A stretch of DNA of 64,000 bases, from NCBI RefSeq assembly GCF_026191725.2, contig NZ_CP120863.1, positions 4,196,001-4,260,000 on the forward strand, read 5' to 3'. This document shows, piece after piece, positions 16,950 through 24,443 of this stretch. The stretch is from Roseibium porphyridii. Lineage in GTDB: Bacteria; Pseudomonadota; Alphaproteobacteria; Rhizobiales; Stappiaceae. Under the pieces are notes generated by a model. That model was not told the DNA's origin. It was given only the letters and a program-made list of their open reading frames with translations, and ran no database searches. A program made the position numbers and the translations under genes. The first letter of the stretch is position 1. Each line of letters opens with the position of its first letter.

Positions 16950-18256
16950 TCTGCTGCTTCTCCATAAGGTACATTGCCACCTCCATAGCGGCGCACCCGG
17001 ATATTGGCCTGTTCGGCATGGCCGACGAAACCCTCAAGCATGCAGAGACGGGAACAATAAGCGCCGATTTCAGCTGCGGCCTCGTCTGTCAGCACTTTTT
17101 GGTAAGAGTGCGTCTTCAGGAATTTCCCAACCCAGAGGCCGCCTGTGTAGCGGCCGGCCTTCTTTGTCGGCAGCGTATGATTCGTACCGATGACCTTGTC
17201 ACCATTGGCAACATTGGTTCGAGCGCCCAGGAACAGCGCACCGTAGCAAGTCATGTTTTCAAGGAACCAATCGTCCCTGTCCGTCATCACCTGCACATGT
17301 TCAGACGCAATATCGTCGGCGACAGCCAACATCTCATCATAGCTGTCACACAGAATGACTTCGCCATAGTCTTCCCAGGATTTCGAAGCAGTCTCGGCTG
17401 TCGGCAAAATGCCCAGGAGACGGTCGATTTCCGTCAATGTCCCGGATGCAAGCTTGCGGGAATTCGTGACGAGGACGGCTGGAGAGTTATAGCCATGTTC
17501 TGCCTGCCCAAGAAGGTCTGTCGCGCACATTTCAGCGTCAACCGTTTCATCCGCAATGACCATGGTTTCCGTCGGCCCTGCAAAGAGATCGATCCCGACG
17601 CGCCCAAACAGCTGTCGCTTGGCTTCAGCAACAAATGCGTTTCCAGGACCGACCAGCATATGTACAGGGTCTATGGTCTCTGTCCCGATCGCCATTGCGC
17701 CGACTGCCTGAATACCGCCGAGCACGTAAATCTCGTGTGCACCACCCAGATGCATGGCCGCGATAACCGCGGGGTTCGGCGCACCTTTAAAAGGCGGCGT
17801 TGCGGCAACGATACGCGGTACTTTCGCCACGGATGCCGTTGCGACGGACATATGCGCTGAAGCGACCATCGGGAACTTGCCACCAGGCACATAACAGCCG
17901 ACCGACTGAACCGGGATGTTTTTGTGACCGAGAATGACACCGGGCAAGGTTTCCACCTCGATGTCGAGCATGGATTCGCGTTGCGCCTGCGCAAATTTCC
18001 GCACCTGCTCCTGCGCAAACTTGATGTCGGCCATGTCACGCGGCGACACCTTGTTCATCAGGGCTTCAATTTCGGACGGCGACAGGCGGAAGGACTGCGG
18101 TGCGTAATTGTCGAACTTTTCTGAGAGCTCGCGCACGGCAGCATCGCCGCGTGTCTCGATCTCGTGCAGCGTTCCCTCGACGATGGAACGAACCTTGGCG
18201 TCATCCTCAGACCGTTCGGCTTCCGGCTTGCCACGCTTGAGATATTCAATCGCCAT
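16946..18256 (-). CDS. Histidinol dehydrogenase-family NAD-dependent dehydrogenase
   Basis: A 436-residue HisD-family enzyme. The zinc ligands of HisD are kept: Gln and His in [10 protein letters not shown], Asp in [11 protein letters not shown], and His in EGFVGHAEQ. The catalytic Glu-His pair is in SEHVQVM. Family members outside histidine biosynthesis, such as sulfopropanediol 3-dehydrogenase HpsN, oxidise a primary alcohol in two NAD-dependent steps to a carboxylate. No his genes are nearby, and the gene is inside an importer operon, so the same two-step alcohol-to-acid chemistry on a catabolic substrate is likely. AGGGAAG lies just before the ATG at 18256. A candidate LacI operator lies 77 bp upstream, suggesting an internal promoter. 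Confidence 0.87.
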   Translation of the reverse strand: MAIEYLKRGKPEAERSEDDAKVRSIVEGTLHEIETRGDAAVRELSEKFDNYAPQSFRLSPSEIEALMNKVSPRDMADIKFAQEQVRKFAQAQRESMLDIEVETLPGVILGHKNIPVQSVGCYVPGGKFPMVASAHMSVATASVAKVPRIVAATPPFKGAPNPAVIAAMHLGGAHEIYVLGGIQAVGAMAIGTETIDPVHMLVGPGNAFVAEAKRQLFGRVGIDLFAGPTETMVIADETVDAEMCATDLLGQAEHGYNSPAVLVTNSRKLASGTLTEIDRLLGILPTAETASKSWEDYGEVILCDSYDEMLAVADDIASEHVQVMTDRDDWFLENMTCYGALFLGARTNVANGDKVIGTNHTLPTKKAGRYTGGLWVGKFLKTHSYQKVLTDEAAAEIGAYCSRLCMLEGFVGHAEQANIRVRRYGGGNVPYGEAAE

Positions 18257-18332
18257 GTTTCTTCCCTTTCAAAGCGCCGGCGAAGGTCTTGTTCCGGCCT
18301 CCTGCCCTTTACGCAAGGTTGTCATTTCTCAA

Positions 18333-18350
18333 TTTGCATACGTATGCAGA
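18333..18350. promoter_or_regulatory. Candidate LacI operator, internal to the operon
   Basis: TTTGCAT-ACGT-ATGCAGA is an inverted repeat with one mismatch, of the same design as the two sites at 24324 and 24378 (TTTTGCAT, 4-base spacer, ATGCAAAA). It lies in the 143-bp gap upstream of the HisD-like gene and downstream of a SnoaL gene. This is the only sizeable gap within the downstream half of the operon, and fits a second, LacI-controlled promoter for the enzyme genes. Confidence 0.7.
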
Positions 18351-18399
18351 ACAATCAAGATGCTTATTCAGATTGCTCTGGAAGTGGTTCGCGGCCCGG

Positions 18400-18936
18400 C
18401 TAGGCCGCCTTGTCAGGAACAGGAGGTTGACGGTCGCCACGGTCGAAGGCCTCCCACCCTTCCCCGTTGAAGACGTCTCTTCCGAGCTGAGCCAGGACAT
18501 GCGGAAAATCCACCATGACCCAGTTGTCGACAATCTTGCCATCAACGACTTTCCAGAAGTCCATGTAGCGGATTTGGATCCTTTTGCCGGTCGGCTCGAT
18601 GCCCATGAACGCACCTGAATGTGTCGCTTCCTGCCTCCCGAATGCAGCCGCCCACTCGCCCATGTAAAGACGCGCTTCATCAACGCAAATCTTTTCCGAA
18701 AAGGCCGCCTGAAAAGGCTTTTGCCAATTGTCCTGAAATTCCTTGAGTCCGGTTTTCGTGCCGCAGCCGGTGTTGCCGAGCCAACGGAACCCTTCAGAAA
18801 AGAATTCTCCAATGTCGGCGATCCGGTGGTCATTGAGGCCATCGACCATTGTCTCGATGACACGTTTCGTCTCATCGGTTTTGCTCATATCCGTATCACG
18901 GCTCAAAACAGCCTGTTCTGGACGAGATCCCTTCAT
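18400..18936 (-). CDS. NTF2/SnoaL-fold protein, single domain
   Basis: A 178-residue single-domain SnoaL/NTF2-like protein. Conserved parts are RVIETMVDGLNDHRIADIGEFFSEGFRWLG, then SGAFMGIEPTGKRIQIRYMDFWKVVDGKIVDNWVMVDFPHVLAQLGRDVF (ending about residue 160). The closing part matches the second domains of its longer paralogs. SnoaL-like ester cyclases use this fold for cofactor-free C-C bond or water chemistry. The ATG at 18936 overlaps the upstream stop (ATGA); an ATG at 18888 would skip the first 16 residues. It is the last gene before the internal operator. Confidence 0.8.
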   Translation of the reverse strand: MKGSRPEQAVLSRDTDMSKTDETKRVIETMVDGLNDHRIADIGEFFSEGFRWLGNTGCGTKTGLKEFQDNWQKPFQAAFSEKICVDEARLYMGEWAAAFGRQEATHSGAFMGIEPTGKRIQIRYMDFWKVVDGKIVDNWVMVDFPHVLAQLGRDVFNGEGWEAFDRGDRQPPVPDKAA

Positions 18937-19943
18937 GTTCGGCCTCTGTTCATTTCGTCAAAAACATCAAAACCCATTTGCAAAAGCACATGTGGCACAT
19001 CGACAAAGACCCAGTTCTCCATCAACTTGTCTCCCTCACGTCGCCACCAGTCGCACACGCGCATATAGAGACGATCCCCTTTGGACGGTTGCCCCAAAAA
19101 CGGCTTCGCCTGAACCGCATTCAGCGATGGCCATCCGCCTGAACAGACATAATTACCGTCACCAAATCGCGTGAAATGCCGGGTACGGCTGCCTTCAACG
19201 GCTCCTCCGATCCACTCGCTGAATGTGTTTTCGAATGGCACCTGGAACCCGGCGAAGCTCTCCAGTCCCGCAAAACTGCCAAAGGCGGCGGGTCCATACC
19301 AGAGCATGTTTTCATGCCAGTACGGGCGCCACTGTTCGTCCTTGGTCGCGAGCTTGCGCAGCATGTGTGTGACCATCTTCAGGGAGACCGCGCTTACCGC
19401 CGGATCATTGTGGTGCCACTGCAGACCGTCCTGGGTCACCGGACCAGGCAAATACCCCGTATAGCCGCGGGTCGCGCCTGGTGAAACGGCAATTGGCCAC
19501 TGACTGGCCGCAATCATCAGCTCGGGAATATCGAGATAGATGTAGCTCTCGACAGCGCGCCCTTCTTCCATTCGGTGGAACTCGCCAAAGCGGAGATACG
19601 CCAGCGTTCCTGTGGGCCTGATGCCAAGCCAGGGCGATGTGAAATTCCCAAAATAGTAACCTGTCGAAGTGACCCAGCTTGCCTCCTCAAAGCTGCCGCC
19701 AAAGGCGATATAGTCTGACCGCCCAAGTCCGCTCAAAGCTTGAGTAAGTGGCTCCAGGAACTGGTCGATATAGCTGTCCGGACCGATAATCGCATCAAAG
19801 GGATGCACAAGATTGATAACCGCGTCACCGGCGAAAAAGCGGCGCGCTGCGGCCGCTGTGCCACCGGCACGTTCCAACCGGTAGGCGTCCACATACGTCT
19901 TCAGGGCAGCCTTATTCACCGGTATGGGAGACACCTGGTTCAC
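18933..19943 (-). CDS. NTF2/SnoaL-fold protein, tandem domain
   Basis: A 336-residue protein with two SnoaL-like domains. It opens with ALKTYVDAYRLERAGGTAAAARRFFAGDAVINLVHPFDAIIG, continues with FGGSFEEASWVTSTGYYFGNFTSPWLGIRPTG, and its second domain has NMLWYGPAAFGSFAGLESF and ENWVFVDVPHVLLQMGFDVF. Layout and key blocks match the proteins at 15265 and 24444. The start is GTG at 19943, 3 bp after the ABC permease stop, so it is co-transcribed with the importer. The function is unresolved; its place directly after the transporter suggests an early step. Confidence 0.78.
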   Translation of the reverse strand: MNQVSPIPVNKAALKTYVDAYRLERAGGTAAAARRFFAGDAVINLVHPFDAIIGPDSYIDQFLEPLTQALSGLGRSDYIAFGGSFEEASWVTSTGYYFGNFTSPWLGIRPTGTLAYLRFGEFHRMEEGRAVESYIYLDIPELMIAASQWPIAVSPGATRGYTGYLPGPVTQDGLQWHHNDPAVSAVSLKMVTHMLRKLATKDEQWRPYWHENMLWYGPAAFGSFAGLESFAGFQVPFENTFSEWIGGAVEGSRTRHFTRFGDGNYVCSGGWPSLNAVQAKPFLGQPSKGDRLYMRVCDWWRREGDKLMENWVFVDVPHVLLQMGFDVFDEMNRGRT

Positions 19944-19946
19944 CGA

Positions 19947-20828
19947 TCAGCCTTTCACCGCACCGGCGGTCAGTCCGGAGACAATCTGGCGCTGGAACAG
20001 CATCACGAGCAGGAACAACGGTGCTGTGGCCGACACGACAGCCGCGACTGCAAACATGACGTTACCTTCGGTGTAGGTCGTTCCGAGAAACGCCGCGATT
20101 TTCGGCACCATGGTCCGGTTCTGCTCGTTCAGCAGCATCGTGGTGACGGCAAAATCATTGTAGGCGAGCAGGAAGCTGAACAAACCGGTCGTGATGACAC
20201 CGGGCCACATCACCGGAATGATGACATAGCGAAAGGCCTGAAACTGGGTGCATCCGTCAACTTTGGCGCTTTCGTCGAGATCGATCGGGATCTTCTTGAA
20301 GAACGAGTGCAGCATCCACAAGGTGAACGGCTGGTTTATCGCCACAAGCACGATGATCGCCGTCGGCAGGTACCCCCAAAGGTTCCAGGCAAAGAACGGC
20401 GGCAAATACCCGGAAACCAGCGTGATTTGAGGCATGGCGCGGAAAATCAGCGCGGCAATGAGGAGCCAGAAGACATAATTGTAGTTGGAGCGGCTGAGCG
20501 CGTATCCACCAAGCGTGCCAATCGTCAACGAGGTGACGACAACAAAGAGGCAGACAATGCCTGTATTCAGCGCAGCGCGCCAAAACTCTTCCTGCACCCA
20601 GGCACCGTAGTACCCTGCCCCGGTAAAAGCCGACCCGTGCGTTTCTTCCGTCAGCTTGCCTGTGATCGCATTGGTCCAATCGGCAATTGAAAAGAAGTCG
20701 AGTTCGACCTTGAACGACCCCCATAGCGTCCAGAAGAACGGAAACGCAGCTAGCAGAAGCCAGAATACGATGAACAAGGTCGAGGCAACCTTCAGGGAAA
20801 CCGGTGCCTGCCTGGCAGATGAACTCAT
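19947..20828 (-). CDS. Carbohydrate ABC transporter permease, MalG type
   Basis: A 293-residue inner-membrane subunit of a CUT1-type ABC importer. It has six predicted membrane helices, the first at about residues 15-35. The cytoplasmic EAA loop that docks to the ATPase reads DESAKVDGCTQFQAFRYVIIPVMWPG (about residues 183-208). The C-terminus LFQRQIVSGLTAGAVKG is the usual MalG-family ending. It starts 4 bp after the other permease stop. The pair forms the channel for the sugar-like substrate of this operon. Confidence 0.9.
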   Translation of the reverse strand: MSSSARQAPVSLKVASTLFIVFWLLLAAFPFFWTLWGSFKVELDFFSIADWTNAITGKLTEETHGSAFTGAGYYGAWVQEEFWRAALNTGIVCLFVVVTSLTIGTLGGYALSRSNYNYVFWLLIAALIFRAMPQITLVSGYLPPFFAWNLWGYLPTAIIVLVAINQPFTLWMLHSFFKKIPIDLDESAKVDGCTQFQAFRYVIIPVMWPGVITTGLFSFLLAYNDFAVTTMLLNEQNRTMVPKIAAFLGTTYTEGNVMFAVAAVVSATAPLFLLVMLFQRQIVSGLTAGAVKG

Positions 20829-20831
20829 GGC

Positions 20832-21857
20832 TCAAGCCTTCCCTTTGAAGTCGCGCCAAGTGCGCACAAGAACCGGCGACAGCAAAATGGCCACCCCGAT
20901 AATCGTCAGAACGGATGTGGTCGCAGCCGCTGACAGCTGATTGGTCTCTCCGCTCAGATCGTTGAAAATGATCCAAGACAGCGACGTTGCATGAGCGGAG
21001 GCATTGAAACCGATGATCGGCTCAAACACGCGGAAATTGTCCATGAGCTGGATAAGAGCCACAAAGGTCACGAGCGGCGTCAGATGCGGGAGCACAACAT
21101 ATCTGGTCTGCTGCCAGCGTGTTGCGCCATCAATCTGCGCGCTTTCCAGCGTGTCCTGCGGCACGGTTTGCAATCCGGCGTAAAAAACAACGAAAGCAAA
21201 AGGTGCCGAATGCCAAATGCCGTACACCATCAGGGCGATCCACATCAATGGTGTCGAGGCCTTCAGCGACAGGTCCGGACTGCCCGCAACATATTGAATG
21301 AATTCACCTATGATGCCGCGGCTGTCGATCATCCAATAAAGGGTCAGTGACCCGATCAGCGGGGTCACGATCATCGGCAGAAGCGAGAAGAAAATAACGA
21401 AACCGCGTATTCTTCGGTTCAGCGAGTTTACTGCAAGCGCGATCACAAATCCGAGGGCTATGAGCGCCGGTGTCACGACAAACGTGTAAGCCAGCGTGAA
21501 AGCCATTGCCCTATAGAAGGGAAGGTCGCCGACATCACTGAAGAACTCACCGATGCTCTGGCTTGTGGTCCAGGCCTCGCTCACTTCAGCAACTGCCAGG
21601 TGTCCTCGGTCCAGATAGATCCCAAGTCCGGCAAATCGGCCAAGCGGTTCGGCCTCACGCAATTGCGCCGTCGCCTCCTGGTCGATCACCACGCTTTTGG
21701 TACAGCCAAAGGGGCCGCAGTTTTCCGTTTCAACCAGCACGGCCTCATGAGGTACGAACAGCGACTGGATCACGACCGACCCTATAGGCGCCGCAATGAA
21801 GATCAGCATTGCGAGTGCTGTCGGTAGAAAAAACCAAAAGAAGGTCCTGTGTTTCAT
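20832..21857 (-). CDS. Carbohydrate ABC transporter permease, MalF/UgpA type
   Basis: A 341-residue permease with an N-terminal helix (WFFLPTALAMLIFIAAPIGSVV). It is followed by a periplasmic loop of about 90 residues that contains a cysteine pair in ENCGPFGCTKS, and then by the core helices. The EAA loop is LESAQIDGATRWQQTRYVVLPHL (about residues 237-259). The loop is larger than in most CUT1 permeases but smaller than in MalF; the cysteines could form a disulfide in the periplasm. It follows a hairpin after the binding-protein gene. It pairs with the MalG-type subunit and the ATPase at 23239. Confidence 0.9.
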   Translation of the reverse strand: MKHRTFFWFFLPTALAMLIFIAAPIGSVVIQSLFVPHEAVLVETENCGPFGCTKSVVIDQEATAQLREAEPLGRFAGLGIYLDRGHLAVAEVSEAWTTSQSIGEFFSDVGDLPFYRAMAFTLAYTFVVTPALIALGFVIALAVNSLNRRIRGFVIFFSLLPMIVTPLIGSLTLYWMIDSRGIIGEFIQYVAGSPDLSLKASTPLMWIALMVYGIWHSAPFAFVVFYAGLQTVPQDTLESAQIDGATRWQQTRYVVLPHLTPLVTFVALIQLMDNFRVFEPIIGFNASAHATSLSWIIFNDLSGETNQLSAAATTSVLTIIGVAILLSPVLVRTWRDFKGKA

Positions 21858-21892
21858 ACCGTTGCCCGATCATCTGGTTGATTGGAGAAAAT

Positions 21893-21918
21893 GGAGTGCG
21901 TCCAGTTGGGCGCACTCC
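21893..21918. promoter_or_regulatory. Intercistronic hairpin after the CUT1 binding-protein gene
   Basis: GGAGTGCG (21893-21900) and CGCACTCC (21911-21918) form an 8-bp stem with a 10-base loop. It lies 12 bp after the binding-protein stop and before the permease start, with no T run. This suits partial termination or mRNA 3' end protection that raises binding-protein output. Confidence 0.6.
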
Positions 21919-21930
21919 GGGCGGTTCCGA

Positions 21931-23166
21931 TTAAAGGAAGCCCTTTTCCTTGGCAGCAGCTGTATAAGCGGCTTCCACATCCTTGAGCGCCTGTTCAGCG
22001 CTTTCCTTGCCCTGCATGAAATCTGTCAACTCAGCACCAAGCGCTGTGTGCATCAGCCCCATGTAAGGAAATGTCGGATATGGGATCGTGCCCTTGTTGG
22101 CAGCATCGAAGACGCCAGTTGCTGCCGGTGTCGGCTCATAACCGTCGATCAGCCAGACGGCCTGGATCGCAACATCGTCGTCTTTGAGAATGGACGGATC
22201 GATCGCATTTTTCATTGCAACGAAAGTCGCTTCCGCATCTTCGTCGGAAATGTTCTTTGCAACGGTCCAGCCGTCCCACCAAAGTGTCGAAGCAGGTGTT
22301 GAACCACCGCCCACGGTCATCGGACCGGAAATGGCAAACCCGTCAACGACGTCCTGAGGCACACCGTCAGCCGTTGTCAAAGTGGCTGCACGCGATCCCC
22401 ACATGTTCATCAACGCAACATTGCCGGCGCGGTACTCGGCATTTGTGGCGTTTGAATCGTGGGTCAGAAAATCCGGATTCATGTATTCGCTGAGCGCTTT
22501 CATCATTTCCAGAGCCTTGATACCGGCTTCGGAATTGACGTTCGGCTCTGCAGTACCCGGCTTGAAGAACTCACCGCCAAAGCCCAGGAACATGTTGTTG
22601 AATTCCTGCGCAAGGTTCCAGCCCGCAGCATAGGCACCGCCAACTGGATTTTCCATGATGCCCTTGTCGCGGATCATCTGCGCGATGCCGAGCATGTCCT
22701 CATAGGTTTTCGGCGGCTCGACCCCAAGCTCCTCCAGGATGTCCTTTCGGTAAACCAGGTGTTGCGCGTTGGCCATGAAAGCAACCGCCATGACCTTGCC
22801 ATCAATTGTGATCAGCTGGTTCTTGCTCAAGCCATCGCCATGCTTGGCCACAAGATCATCCAGCGGACGGATCAGATCCTCGTTCATCAAGGCAACGATG
22901 GAGGAGTTGGCGATGATCGCTGTGGTGTATTCGGCCGGATCTCCGCTCATGCCAGCAACATTGAGCTTCTGATGGTCAGCCGTGAGGTTCGATTTGACTT
23001 CAACCGTGTCCGAAGCGCATTCCTGAGCGCCCGCCCCAACGGTTTGAATTGCCGGAAATTCGTTGCCGATGATGCTGACACGGCCGTTTTCGACGCCGCA
23101 CTCAGCGTATGCTGCGGTCGCCATTACCGACATGGCACCTGCCAACAATAGTCTTTTTACAAGCAT
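21931..23166 (-). CDS. Extracellular solute-binding protein, family 1 (CUT1 importer)
   Basis: A 411-residue periplasmic binding protein with a signal peptide (MLVKRLLLAGAMSVMATAAYAE). Two-lobe features include the hinge block QLITIDGKVMAVAFMANAQHLVYRKDILEELGVEPPKTYEDM (about residues 126-167) and the aromatic-rich SGPMTVGGGSTPASTLWWDGW lid. Family 1 proteins bind oligosaccharides, polyols or glycerol phosphates, but the ligand cannot be read from the sequence. The ATG at 23166 follows AGGAGGACAAAC. It sits between the ATPase and permease genes, and a hairpin follows its stop, which should favour a surplus of binding protein. Confidence 0.9.
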   Translation of the reverse strand: MLVKRLLLAGAMSVMATAAYAECGVENGRVSIIGNEFPAIQTVGAGAQECASDTVEVKSNLTADHQKLNVAGMSGDPAEYTTAIIANSSIVALMNEDLIRPLDDLVAKHGDGLSKNQLITIDGKVMAVAFMANAQHLVYRKDILEELGVEPPKTYEDMLGIAQMIRDKGIMENPVGGAYAAGWNLAQEFNNMFLGFGGEFFKPGTAEPNVNSEAGIKALEMMKALSEYMNPDFLTHDSNATNAEYRAGNVALMNMWGSRAATLTTADGVPQDVVDGFAISGPMTVGGGSTPASTLWWDGWTVAKNISDEDAEATFVAMKNAIDPSILKDDDVAIQAVWLIDGYEPTPAATGVFDAANKGTIPYPTFPYMGLMHTALGAELTDFMQGKESAEQALKDVEAAYTAAAKEKGFL

Positions 23167-23238
23167 GTTTGTCCTCCTGCTATTCCTTGCGTCTATGACG
23201 CATCTCTGGAAACCGGCTATGCCGGGTATGGACAGGCT

Positions 23239-24294
23239 TTAGGCGTCGAGACGCGCGCCTGTCTCGTGATGAAATAGGTGACAGATCTCTGGCGGGATAT
23301 GCAGACCGACGGTCTCATCAATCTCTATTCGATAGTCTTTGCTCGCCTTCACGGAGACCAGTGCGCCTCCCGCCTTGACCGTGATCATCGTGGCATCGCC
23401 GAGAAGCTCCATCGTGTAGACCGGTGCATTGATCTCCGCTTCGGCACTGGACTGAGCAACGGCTGCATCTTCGGCACGAAATCCGAGGGTCACCGGTCCG
23501 TCCGGGCCGCTCAATCCGGCAATTTCGACATGCTCGCCGGTAAATGTGCCGCCCTTTAGGGTGCCGTTCATAAGGTTCATAGCTGGGGAACCGATAAAGC
23601 CCGCAACGAATGTGTTGGCCGGCTTGTCATAGATATCGGTTGGAGTCCCGACCTGCTGGATGATACCGCGCTGCATCACAACAACACGATCAGCAAGCGT
23701 CATTGCTTCGATCTGATCGTGTGTCACATAGATCGTAGTGACCTGAAGCTCGTGCTGCAGGTTCTTGATCTGCGCCCGTGTGGAGACGCGCAACTTCGCA
23801 TCAAGGTTGGAGAGCGGCTCGTCCATGAGGAATACGTTCGGCTCGCGCACAATGGCGCGGGCAAGCGCAACGCGCTGACGCTGACCACCTGACAGTTCCG
23901 CAGGCTTTCGGTGCAAAAACTCGCGAAGTTCAACCATGTCGGCAGCGCGCATGACCCTTTCATCATGGGTCGAGGGGTCGACCTTGCGCACCTTCAGCGG
24001 AAAGCGAATGTTGTCATACACATTCATGTTCGGATAGAGGCCATAGGACTGGAAGACCATGGCGATATCTCTGTCCTTGGGCTCGAGATTGTTGACCACC
24101 CGGTCACCAATGGCAATCTCGCCGTCCGTGGCGTCCTCAAGACCTGCGATCATGCGCATCGTTGTGGTCTTGCCGCATCCGGAGGGTCCCAGAAGTACGA
24201 GGAATTCACGATCTGCGATCGTCAAGTTGAAGTTGTCGACGCCGACAAAGGCACCCCAACGTTTTGACACGTTTTTAAGCTGAATCTCAGCCAC
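23239..24294 (-). CDS. ABC transporter ATP-binding protein, MalK/UgpC type
   Basis: A 351-residue ATPase of the CUT1 importer. It has Walker A GPSGCGKTT (about residues 37-45), Q-loop in MVFQSYGLYPNM, signature LSGGQRQRVALARA, Walker B VFLMDEPLSNLD and the H-loop in YVTHDQIEAMTLADR. A C-terminal regulatory TOBE-type domain (VTLGFRAEDAAV) follows. The start is GTG at 24294 with GGGAGGGGCG upstream. It is the first gene of the operon, directly behind the two candidate LacI operators. Confidence 0.93.
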   Translation of the reverse strand: MAEIQLKNVSKRWGAFVGVDNFNLTIADREFLVLLGPSGCGKTTTMRMIAGLEDATDGEIAIGDRVVNNLEPKDRDIAMVFQSYGLYPNMNVYDNIRFPLKVRKVDPSTHDERVMRAADMVELREFLHRKPAELSGGQRQRVALARAIVREPNVFLMDEPLSNLDAKLRVSTRAQIKNLQHELQVTTIYVTHDQIEAMTLADRVVVMQRGIIQQVGTPTDIYDKPANTFVAGFIGSPAMNLMNGTLKGGTFTGEHVEIAGLSGPDGPVTLGFRAEDAAVAQSSAEAEINAPVYTMELLGDATMITVKAGGALVSVKASKDYRIEIDETVGLHIPPEICHLFHHETGARLDA

Positions 24295-24323
24295 AGCGCC
24301 CCTCCCGAACCGTCCGCAAGCTC

Positions 24324-24345
24324 ATTTTGCATTCCTATGCAAAAT
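24324..24345. promoter_or_regulatory. Candidate LacI operator 1 in the divergent control region
   Basis: An extended perfect inverted repeat: ATTTTGCAT, spacer TCCT, ATGCAAAAT. It lies 30 bp before the ATPase start and so overlaps the leader or promoter of the long minus-strand operon. It shares its arms with the sites at 24378 and 18333, and a LacI-family gene is in the operon. Confidence 0.78.
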
Positions 24346-24377
24346 AAGTAGACACACTTATCATTCTTTGGCAATGA

Positions 24378-24401
24378 TTTTTTGCATACGAATGCAAAAA
24401 T
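24378..24401. promoter_or_regulatory. Candidate LacI operator 2 in the divergent control region
   Basis: TTTTTGCAT, spacer ACGA, ATGCAAAAA, a near-perfect inverted repeat centred about 55 bp from operator 1, close to five helical turns. It lies 43 bp before the start of the divergent SnoaL gene at 24444. The pair could be bridged by one LacI tetramer and would close both divergent promoters at once. Confidence 0.78.
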
Positions 24402-24443
24402 GATATCAAGACACGTTCAGCTCTTCATCTTAAAGGTTTGGAA

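Noticed and set aside
16946..18256. Histidinol dehydrogenase for histidine biosynthesis
   Set aside because: No his genes are nearby, and the gene is embedded by overlaps in an importer-led catabolic operon.
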